Part shown: positions 7,144 through 11,722 of the stretch, piece by piece | Numbering within the stretch: position 1 is the first letter of the stretch | Layout: each line of letters opens with the position of its first letter | Assembly: GCA_035551355.1 (NCBI GenBank) | Contig: DASZNF010000084.1 | Span: 1-11,722, forward strand | Length of the DNA: 11,722 nt | Direction: 5' to 3' | Origin: DATATV01 sp035551355 | GTDB taxonomy: Bacteria; Actinomycetota; Actinomycetes; Mycobacteriales; Pseudonocardiaceae | Position numbers and translations under genes: made by a program | Notes under the pieces: generated by a model | Seen by the model: the letters and a program-made list of their open reading frames with translations, nothing else | Databases searched by the model: none | What the model was told of the DNA's origin: nothing

Positions 7144-7887
7144 ATGGATCTCGGACTGGCTGATCGGGTGTACGTGATCACCGGGGGCAGCAAGGGGCTT
7201 GGCTTCGCCACGGCCGCCGCGCTGGTCGCCGACGGGGCTCGGGTGGTGATCTCCTCGCGCACCAAGGACAACGTCGACGCCGCGGTGGCCGCGCTCGGCC
7301 CGGGCGCGGCCGGAGTGGCCGGCGACAACGCCGACCCCGGCCTGCCCGAGGCCCTGGTCGACCGGGCCCGGGCGGAATTCGGCCGGATCGACGGCCTGCT
7401 CGTCAGCGTGGGAGGGCCGCCGCCGGGCAGCGTGCTGGAGACGACCGAGGACACCTGGAACCAGGCGTTCGGCTCGGTGTTCCTGGGCACCATGCGGCTG
7501 ATCCGGCGAGTGGCCGAGGAGTTGTCCGAGGGCGGCGCGATCGGGTTGGTGCTGTCCACCTCGGTGCGCGAGCCGCTGGCCAATCTGGCGGTGTCCAACG
7601 GCCTGCGCCCCGGGCTGGCCATGGCGGCCAAGACGCTGGCCACCGAGCTGGGCCCGCGGGGGGTGCGGGTGGTCAGCCTGCTGCCCGGGGCGTTCGCCAC
7701 CGACCGGGCCAAGCAGATCTACGCCGACCCGGACGTGCTGGCCCGCCGCACCGGCACGATTCCGTTGCGGCGACTGGGAAATCCGGAGGAGTTCGGCCGG
7801 TTCGCCGCGTTCGCGCTGTCCCCGGCCGCGTCCTACCTGACCGGGGTGACCCTCACCGTGGACGGCGGCGCGACCCACTCCCTCTAG
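7144..7887 (+). CDS. SDR-fold protein lacking the catalytic Tyr and Lys
   Basis: 247 aa from ATG 7144, with AGGAGAGG 8 nt upstream. The length and Rossmann fold are those of classical short-chain dehydrogenases: TGGSKGLG (13-20) for the dinucleotide, GDNAD (60-64), the LLVSVGGPPPG strand/loop (85-95), and the C-terminal YLTGVTLTVDGG (231-242). Aligning to the usual YxxxK helix through the following TLATELGPRGVRV places SNGLR (151-155) at the catalytic site, so Tyr is Ser151 and Lys is Arg155. Ser138 seems kept, and the structural Asn of the tetrad appears to be Val112. From memory, a minority SDR branch carries a comparable S-N-x-x-R signature, so this may be a family trait rather than decay. 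It may bind NAD(P)H without standard carbonyl reduction, or use another mechanism. It is divergent from cluster C across 61 bases. Confidence 0.92.
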   Translation: MDLGLADRVYVITGGSKGLGFATAAALVADGARVVISSRTKDNVDAAVAALGPGAAGVAGDNADPGLPEALVDRARAEFGRIDGLLVSVGGPPPGSVLETTEDTWNQAFGSVFLGTMRLIRRVAEELSEGGAIGLVLSTSVREPLANLAVSNGLRPGLAMAAKTLATELGPRGVRVVSLLPGAFATDRAKQIYADPDVLARRTGTIPLRRLGNPEEFGRFAAFALSPAASYLTGVTLTVDGGATHSL

Positions 7888-7920
7888 CCGTTTTCGGTCT
7901 CCCTCTAGCCGTTTTCGGTT
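7879..7920 (+). repeat. 21-bp tandem duplication spanning the SDR stop codon
   Basis: Copies 7879-7899 and 7900-7920 agree at 20 of 21 positions. Each contains CCCTCTAG followed by CCGTTTTCGG. The period is a multiple of three, so the copied TAG (7906-7908) is in frame with the real stop (7885-7887). Each copy carries a CCG-TTTT-CGG mini-hairpin. The pair lies between convergent genes, so it may also help terminate transcription. The rest of 7921-7973 shows nothing clear. Confidence 0.85.
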
Positions 7921-7973
7921 GTCGGCCCAGGGTTTGTGTCCAGGCTTTTCGTGCTCAGGCCCGGTGATCCGGC

Positions 7974-8687
7974 TCAGGCCAGGTGATCGCGGAAGAAGGT
8001 GAGCACCCGGCGCCAGGCGTCCTCGCTGGAGGCGTGGTGGTAACCCAGGCCGGTGGTGATCCGCACGATCGGGCCGAACGGGCCCAGCGGCATGTGGTTG
8101 GCGAAGGAGTGCCCGGCCTGCGGGTAGACCTTGACGTCGTGCGGGATTTCCCGCTCGGTGAGCAGTTTTTCCAGTTTCTTGGGGGCGGAGGCGAGCGGCT
8201 TGTCCTTGCCGCCGTAGCTGGCCACGATCGGGCAGGCGCCGTCGAGAGCGTCGTCGTCGGTGGGCAGCGGGCCGTAGTAGGGGGCGCTGGCGTCGAACCC
8301 GCGGGGCGCGGTGGCCAGGGCGAAGCCACCGCCCATGCAGAAGCCGACCACGCCGACCTTGTTGGTGGTGTCCGAACGCCCGATCAGGAGTTGGCGCGCG
8401 GCCTCGATGTCGTCGAACGCCTGACCGGACCCGGCGCGCAGCTGGGTGAAGACGGACTTGACGCAGCGCGCGAACCCGCCCCGGGTGTACAGGTCGGGGA
8501 CCAGGGCGACATAGCCCGCGGTGGCGAACCGCTCGGCGATGCGGCGGACGTCGTCGGACACGCCGAGGGCGTCGTGCACCACGACCACGCCCGGCCATGG
8601 CCCGGGCCCGGCGACCTCGGTCTGCGGCAGCGCCAGGTAGCCGTTGATGGTCAGATCGGGGCCGTCGACGGGGATCTTGAGGTCCAT
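7974..8687 (-). CDS. Dienelactone hydrolase family protein
   Basis: 237 aa from ATG 8687..8685; GGAGG lies 13 nt upstream, rather far. An in-frame GTG at 8729 would add 14 residues with no family resemblance. The alpha/beta hydrolase fold has the DLH-type Cys-Asp-His triad: nucleophile GFCMGG (Cys117), Asp162 in YGGKDKP, and His193 in QAGHSF. The HDALGV loop (38-43) is where the family holds an acidic residue near the active site. Such enzymes hydrolyse dienelactones in chlorocatechol or aromatic degradation, or other esters and lactones. No aromatic-degradation genes lie nearby, so the substrate is open. It is transcribed divergently from the AraC-type regulator 65 bases away, which is a plausible controller. 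No signal peptide, so cytosolic. Confidence 0.93.
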   Translation of the reverse strand: MDLKIPVDGPDLTINGYLALPQTEVAGPGPWPGVVVVHDALGVSDDVRRIAERFATAGYVALVPDLYTRGGFARCVKSVFTQLRAGSGQAFDDIEAARQLLIGRSDTTNKVGVVGFCMGGGFALATAPRGFDASAPYYGPLPTDDDALDGACPIVASYGGKDKPLASAPKKLEKLLTEREIPHDVKVYPQAGHSFANHMPLGPFGPIVRITTGLGYHHASSEDAWRRVLTFFRDHLA

Positions 8688-8739
8688 AAGGGGAACACTA
8701 CCTCCGGATATTGTCGGGCGGTCGGCCACGCGCGCGGCC

Positions 8740-8745
8740 TACCGT
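8740..8745 (+). promoter_or_regulatory. -10-like element for a leaderless start of the AraC-type gene
   Basis: TACCGT fits the TAnnnT pattern of actinobacterial -10 elements and lies exactly 7 nt before GTG 8753. No Shine-Dalgarno is seen there. The identical hexamer stands 6 nt before the alpha/alpha-toroid gene (10709..10704, minus). No -35 is evident. Confidence 0.35.
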
Positions 8746-8752
8746 TGGCCTC

Positions 8753-9682
8753 GTGGACGACTACCGGGAATGGGCCGCCGAGCCCGCACTGCGCGGAGTC
8801 GTCTCGTGCGCGTGGACCAGAACCACCGGGAGCCCGCGCACCTACCGGATCGTGCCGGACGGTTGCGTCGATGTCATCTTCGACGGCGTCGACCTGCAGG
8901 TTGCCGGGCCCGACACCGGCCCGGTGCTGGTCCGCGCGGAGGCGGGTGCGCTGGTCGGCGTCCGGTTCCCGCCCGGGCTGGCGCCTGCGGTGTTGGGGCT
9001 GCCGGCGAGCGAGTTGCGCGACCAGCGGCCGCGGCTGGCCGAGGTGGGGCCGGTGTCCGCGAGACTGACGGAGGAATTGGCCCGGGCACTGGGCGCGGGC
9101 CGGGCTGGTGCGGGCTCAGCGGACGCGAGTCAGTCCCGTGCCGGAGTTGTCCACAGGCAGGGGAAAACCGCTTCCGGTGCTCTGACCAGCACCGATAGAC
9201 TGGAACCGGGGGGCGCCCCCGCGGAAATCTCGAATTTGCCGGAAATCTCGGATCTGCTGGAGGGCTCGGACCTGGCGAAGAGCTCGGATCTGGCGGGCGC
9301 TGGGGGTCGGCGGCCGGAATGGGCGGCCGCTGTGGTGTTGCAGCGGGCGGTGCTGGCCCGGTTCCGGCCGGAGCGGCGCGATCCGGCGCTGCCCGCGATC
9401 CTGGCCGGGTTGCGCGCCGGCACCGGGATCGCCGAGCTGGCCTGGGATTTGGGCATCGGCGAGCGGGCGCTGCACCGGCGCTGCCGCGCGGCCTTCGGCT
9501 ACGGGCCCAAGACCGCCCAGCGGGTGCTGCGCTTCCACCGCGCGGTCGCCCTGGCTCGCGCCGGACACCCGTTCGCCCGCGCCGCCGCCGAAACCGGCTA
9601 CGCCGACCAGGCCCATCTGGCCCGCGACGTACGCGCGCTGGCCGGAGTCCCGTTGCGCGCCCTGCTGTCCGGTACGGCCTGA
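8753..9682 (+). CDS. AraC-family transcriptional regulator with a repeat-bearing linker
   Basis: 309 aa from GTG 8753, chosen because the YREWAAEPALRGVVSCAW opening is typical of the N-terminal sensor domain in this AraC branch. Residues 1-112 are that sensor (RIVPDGCVDVIFDG, VGVRFPPGLAPAVLG). Residues 190-306 hold the AraC DNA-binding domain: first HTH around IAELAWDLGIGERALHRRCRAAFG, then QRVLRFHRAVALAR, and second HTH ETGYADQAHLARDVRALAGV. The joining segment 113-189 is unusual for the family: low complexity, less GC-rich, with four 6-aa repeats at 158-181. The frame runs through it, so the protein appears intact. Divergent from the dienelactone hydrolase gene, which it may control. The ligand is unknown. 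Confidence 0.9.
   Translation: MDDYREWAAEPALRGVVSCAWTRTTGSPRTYRIVPDGCVDVIFDGVDLQVAGPDTGPVLVRAEAGALVGVRFPPGLAPAVLGLPASELRDQRPRLAEVGPVSARLTEELARALGAGRAGAGSADASQSRAGVVHRQGKTASGALTSTDRLEPGGAPAEISNLPEISDLLEGSDLAKSSDLAGAGGRRPEWAAAVVLQRAVLARFRPERRDPALPAILAGLRAGTGIAELAWDLGIGERALHRRCRAAFGYGPKTAQRVLRFHRAVALARAGHPFARAAAETGYADQAHLARDVRALAGVPLRALLSGTA
9224..9295 (+). repeat. Four tandem 18-bp repeats inside the AraC-type gene
   Basis: Units at 9224-9241, 9242-9259, 9260-9277 and 9278-9295 encode four 6-aa units of pattern [E/K]-x-S-[N/D]-L-x, for example EISDLL and KSSDLA. The copies have diverged at several bases but keep the central TCG-(A/G)AY-YTG core. They lie in the linker between sensor and DNA-binding domains. 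Confidence 0.85.
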
Positions 9683-9689
9683 GGCACGG

Positions 9690-9704
9690 CGCGACCCAGT
9701 CGCG
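9690..9704 (+). terminator. Possible terminator of the AraC-type gene
   Basis: CGCGAC and GTCGCG pair perfectly around a 3-nt loop, starting 7 nt after the TGA of the regulator gene. The stem is 6 bp with no U-tract. Confidence 0.45.
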
Positions 9705-9769
9705 AACCGGGGCTGTCGTCCAGCCATCGCCTGAAGCTGCTGTCCGGCACCTGCTGAGGCTGCCCGCCT

Positions 9770-9784
9770 CGCGCGGTGCGCGCG
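9770..9784 (-). terminator. Possible terminator of the alpha/alpha-toroid gene
   Basis: CGCGCG-GTG-CGCGCG forms a 6-bp stem with a 3-nt loop, 13 nt past the stop on the minus strand. It overlaps the GC-rich tandem repeat at the gene's end, so the symmetry may partly be a by-product of that repeat. The rest of 9705-9769 shows nothing clear. Confidence 0.35.
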
Positions 9785-9800
9785 GTCAGGCGCGCGGTCA
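9777..9800 (-). repeat. 12-bp tandem duplication containing the stop codon
   Basis: Reading the minus strand from the stop, TGACCGCGCGCC is followed directly by TGACCGCGCGCA. The second TGA (9788..9786) is in frame, 12 nt after the real stop (9800..9798). The preceding coding bases GACCGC look like a further partial copy. Confidence 0.8.
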
Positions 9801-10697
9801 GCGGTCGTAGCGGGCCAGGGTGGTCAGCGCTCGCACCGTGGCGATGCCGTTCCATTCGGTGTGCGCGGTCGCGTCCCACCGGGCGAATCGCACGTGCCAG
9901 CCGCCATCCTCCTGCTGTTCGGCGGCCAGGAAATCCAATCCCTTGGCGAAGTCCGCGTCGGTGAACCACGGCCGGGCCACCGAATCCGGCGTTGGCGCGA
10001 AGTCGTAAGGCAGGTGGAATTCGCCCTCGGCGTAACCGGGAGCGAGAGTGACGCGCTCCGGGTGATCCGGGTCGAGCAGCACCATTCCGCTGCCCAGCGC
10101 CAGTTCGCCCAGCCGGGCCGCGGCCTTGGCCGCTCGCACGCGATCGGCCACACCGTCCAGAAAGGACACCGCGTTCGCCACTTCGTAGGGGTGCGTCCGG
10201 GTCAGCGCGTCGATCGCCGACCAGCAGAACTCCACCGCCCGGGACAGCCACGGATGCTGGATTCCGTTGCGGCACAACAGGCCCGCAATGTGCGCGGTCG
10301 GGATCAGCGAACCCGCGCCGCCCTCGTCGATCGCCCACCACGGGGCCTTCGGGTAGTCGCGGATGCTCGGGTGCACCGCGGGCAATCCGCCGTCGGGATG
10401 ACTGATCGACGCCAGGTAGGCGCCGATCGGCTCGGCCGCGGCCTGGTCGAGCCGGCCGATCTCGTCGAGCACGGTCAGTGCCAGGTCGACGTGCAGCGGC
10501 TGGCTGACCGGGCCGCGGCCGTCGGGTTCCAGCGCGTAGCCGTAGCCGCCGTCGGGGGTGACGTAGGCGGCCAGCGCGGCCGCGACCCCGTCGGGATCCG
10601 GGGCGAGCCAATGGTGGGCGAACAGACGCTGCTCCAGCAGCCGGCCGCGTCGCCAGATGAACTGGGCGGCGCGGGGGAGGCGGTCGGTGTCGGACAT
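9798..10697 (-). CDS. Alpha/alpha-toroid protein (prenyltransferase/terpene-cyclase-like fold)
   Basis: 299 aa from ATG 10697..10695. A longer frame upstream runs into the divergent promoter region and is not supported. No SD is seen; TACCGT lies 6 nt before the ATG. Helical repeats with QW-like turns mark the fold: TPDGGYGY (47-54), HPDGGLP (100-106) and QEDGGWHV (262-269), as in squalene-hopene cyclase and prenyltransferase-beta repeats. The protein is about half the length of a full triterpene cyclase, has no DxDD acid motif and no signal peptide, so it is unlikely to be a conventional cyclase. It could be a single-barrel enzyme or a scaffold. No isoprenoid genes lie nearby. It is divergent from the ribbon-helix-helix gene across 97 bases and may share its control. 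Confidence 0.83.
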   Translation of the reverse strand: MSDTDRLPRAAQFIWRRGRLLEQRLFAHHWLAPDPDGVAAALAAYVTPDGGYGYALEPDGRGPVSQPLHVDLALTVLDEIGRLDQAAAEPIGAYLASISHPDGGLPAVHPSIRDYPKAPWWAIDEGGAGSLIPTAHIAGLLCRNGIQHPWLSRAVEFCWSAIDALTRTHPYEVANAVSFLDGVADRVRAAKAAARLGELALGSGMVLLDPDHPERVTLAPGYAEGEFHLPYDFAPTPDSVARPWFTDADFAKGLDFLAAEQQEDGGWHVRFARWDATAHTEWNGIATVRALTTLARYDR

Positions 10698-10730
10698 ACC
10701 GGCACGGTACGGCCGATCGGGCGACGAGTC

Positions 10731-10759
10731 TTGAACGAATCGGACACGGTCGCGATATT
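10731..10759 (+). promoter_or_regulatory. Promoter of the ribbon-helix-helix gene
   Basis: TTGAAC (10731-10736), a 17-nt spacer and GATATT (10754-10759) give a sigma70-type promoter with four of six consensus bases in each hexamer. The -10 lies inside the first operator-like repeat, and the start site would fall near 10766, before the GGGAGGG ribosome site. Confidence 0.6.
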
Positions 10760-10786
10760 CTGCGCGATATCGCGACCGATATCGGG
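10751..10786 (+). promoter_or_regulatory. Operator-like array: three 12-bp repeats with CGATAT cores
   Basis: CGATAT occurs at 10753, 10765 and 10777, exactly 12 bp apart. The second unit is the perfect palindrome CGCGATATCGCG (10763-10774). The third contains the perfect palindrome CCGATATCGG (10776-10785). The first is a half-match (CGCGATATTCTG). The array overlaps the -10 and the predicted start site and ends at the ribosome site. This suits autorepression by the ribbon-helix-helix protein encoded just downstream, since such proteins bind short periodic repeats cooperatively. Confidence 0.65.
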
Positions 10787-10794
10787 AGGGCGTC

Positions 10795-11181
10795 ATGGCG
10801 GAGCATGAGCAGCGGCCGGTGACCGATCTGCTGGCCGAGGCTATCGAACACCTGCCGCCGGGCGACCGGCAACGGGTCACCGCGTGGTGCCTGTCCCGCC
10901 TGTCCTCCGGCGGGAGCCATCCGCAGGGCTGGCACGTCATCCGGCGTGACCTCGACGCGCTGGTCGAGAACCTCACACCCGGTCAGCCGGATCTGCCCGC
11001 GCTGTTCCCGCGGCAGGGCCTTGGCACCGGCGAACACCAGATGGTGCCGGTACGGCTGCCCACCGAACTGCACTCGCGGCTGCGCACCTGGTCCACCGAG
11101 CACGGCTTCTCCATGGCCACCGTGGTACGCGGCCTGATCACCCGGTTCCTGGACGAACGGGCCGCCGAGCAGAACTTCTAG
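10795..11181 (+). CDS. Ribbon-helix-helix (Arc/CopG-type) DNA-binding protein
   Basis: 128 aa from ATG 10795, with GGGAGGG 4 nt upstream. The C-terminal part (83-122) has the RHH pattern: strand MVPVRLP, helix ELHSRLRTWSTEHG, then FSMATVVRGLITRFLDE as the second helix. The N-terminal 80 residues (helices around VTDLLAEAIEHL and DRQRVTAWCLSRL) match nothing I recognise and may be a sensor or oligomerisation domain. RHH proteins dimerise and insert the strand pair into the major groove; many are autorepressors or antitoxins. No toxin-like gene follows: the neighbour is a convergent hydrolase. The upstream repeat array points to autoregulation, possibly with the divergent toroid gene. Its TAG overlaps the stop of the convergent gene. 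Confidence 0.85.
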   Translation: MAEHEQRPVTDLLAEAIEHLPPGDRQRVTAWCLSRLSSGGSHPQGWHVIRRDLDALVENLTPGQPDLPALFPRQGLGTGEHQMVPVRLPTELHSRLRTWSTEHGFSMATVVRGLITRFLDERAAEQNF

Positions 11182-11722
11182 CCGATCCGGTCGAGAAATT
11201 TCAGCAGGTCGGCGCGGACTTCGGCGGCGTTGAGGTCGTGCCAGACCTCGTGCCGCGCGCCCGGGTAGATGTGCTCGGTGAAGTTCAGCCCGCGGATGCG
11301 GTCCATGCCGGTGCGCGTCTCGGCCTCCGGGGCGAGCTGGTCGTCCTCGCCGTGCAGCCACAGTCCGGGCAGGTCGTCGCCGAGCGGGTGGTCGAAGTCG
11401 ATGGTGCGCAGCGCCTCGTCGATCGCGGTCAGGGTGGGCCGCGGGTACGCACCGTGGAACACCAGCGGATCGGCCCGCCAGGCTTCGGCCACCGCGGGAT
11501 CGCGGGAGAGCAGGTCCGGGTCGACCGCGAGGTCGGGCAGGGTGTCCTCACCCAGCAGATCCACCGTCGGCCAGGTGCCCAGGATGGGCGCGGCCAGTAC
11601 CAGCGCGGCGATATCTCCGGGATATCGCTGGGCGTAGCGAGCGGCGCTCGTGCCGCCAAGGGACAACCCGATCAGCACCACGGGCAAGCCGTCGATGCGG
11701 GCCGAATCGAGCACCGTCCGCA
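11178..11722 (-). CDS. Alpha/beta hydrolase, lysophospholipase/monoacylglycerol-lipase type (5' end outside window)
   Basis: The frame is open to the right edge, so the N-terminus is missing; 181 residues are visible. The nucleophile elbow GLSLGG (Ser codon 11663..11661), the acid loop LHGEDDQLAPE and the terminal YPGARHEVWHD with the catalytic His give a complete Ser-Asp-His triad. The spacing and the LVLAAPILG strand after the elbow resemble Hydrolase_4 (serine aminopeptidase S33) lipases. An internal GTG at 11714 is an unlikely start because it would remove the oxyanion-hole strand. Role: probably cytosolic hydrolysis of a glyceride or other ester. The gene ends in CTAG (11178-11181), shared with the stop of the convergent RHH gene. 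Confidence 0.92.
   Translation of the reverse strand, partial: RTVLDSARIDGLPVVLIGLSLGGTSAARYAQRYPGDIAALVLAAPILGTWPTVDLLGEDTLPDLAVDPDLLSRDPAVAEAWRADPLVFHGAYPRPTLTAIDEALRTIDFDHPLGDDLPGLWLHGEDDQLAPEAETRTGMDRIRGLNFTEHIYPGARHEVWHDLNAAEVRADLLKFLDRIG

Noticed and set aside
7083..7712. N-terminal extension of the 294-aa protein to a 504-aa product
   Set aside because: The extra 210 residues lie antisense inside the SDR gene and are Ser/Arg/Pro-rich; the ATG at 7082 begins the folded-looking sequence.
6703..8598. A 631-codon minus-strand frame spanning the 294-aa gene, the SDR and the hydrolase
   Set aside because: It crosses three genes with clear domains in other frames, and its translation is Arg/Ala/Gly-rich low complexity without motifs.
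9224..9295. CRISPR array or mobile-element end
   Set aside because: The repeats are 18 bp, directly abutting without spacers, in frame within an open coding sequence and diverged between copies.
10795..11181. RHH gene as the antitoxin of a toxin-antitoxin pair
   Set aside because: No short toxin gene lies in tandem; the next gene is a convergent, full-type hydrolase.
9598..11361. A 587-codon minus-strand frame over the AraC end, toroid and RHH genes
   Set aside because: The toroid protein in another frame has recognisable DGG turns and the RHH gene has its own promoter and ribosome site; this frame shows no domain.

Overview
The window is chromosomal DNA of a high-GC actinomycete. The evidence is strong G/C bias at third codon positions, GTG starts, tight 4-base start/stop overlaps, hairpin terminators without U-tracts, and the families present (ABC-2-type NBD, FtsK-like ATPases with small helical partners, Zn-independent MDR, SDR, DLH and AraC proteins). 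A Pseudonocardiales-type organism is plausible, but the genus cannot be fixed from the sequence. I see no tRNA, rRNA, CRISPR array, transposase, integrase or prophage gene. No gene-free stretch exceeds about 215 bases.

Layout. (A) 1-953, minus: an ABC transporter ATP-binding subunit coupled by ATGA to the first codons of another gene that runs off the left edge. The subunit is remarkable because Walker A Lys, the ABC signature, the Walker B catalytic residue and the H-loop His are all substituted. (B) 1168-2181, minus: a Zn-independent NADP-dependent MDR oxidoreductase with a strong hairpin terminator. (C) 2275-7082, minus: a cluster of unrecognised function. In transcription order it encodes a 294-aa protein with a duplicated alpha/beta domain, two small helical-hairpin proteins (86 and 82 aa), a hairpin and promoter region, a 926-aa FtsK/SpoIIIE-type ATPase, and a 121-aa helical protein coupled to it by GTGA. 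The ATPase appears to have three tandem RecA-like folds, of which only the middle one keeps Walker motifs. This cluster is the best candidate for an undescribed system. It looks like a soluble, membrane-anchor-free relative of EccC with WXG100-like partners that lack the WXG motif. (D) 7144-7887, plus: an SDR-fold protein divergent from cluster C that has lost the catalytic Tyr and Lys. (E) 7974-8687, minus: a dienelactone hydrolase, divergent from (F) 8753-9682, plus: an AraC-type regulator with an unusual repeat-bearing linker. (G) 9798-10697, minus: an alpha/alpha-toroid protein of the prenyltransferase/terpene-cyclase fold. It is divergent from (H) 10795-11181, plus: a ribbon-helix-helix protein preceded by three 12-bp-periodic operator-like repeats that overlap a good promoter. 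(I) 11178-11722, minus: an alpha/beta hydrolase running off the right edge, whose stop codon lies in the same CTAG as the stop of H.

How the genes work together. Only cluster C and the ABC pair look like multi-gene functional units. Divergent pairs D/C, E/F and G/H share intergenic regions of 61 to 97 bases and could be co-regulated. Several genes lack a Shine-Dalgarno but carry a -10-like hexamer 6 or 7 nt before the start, which suggests leaderless mRNAs. Two stop codons sit inside short tandem duplications that create a second in-frame stop.
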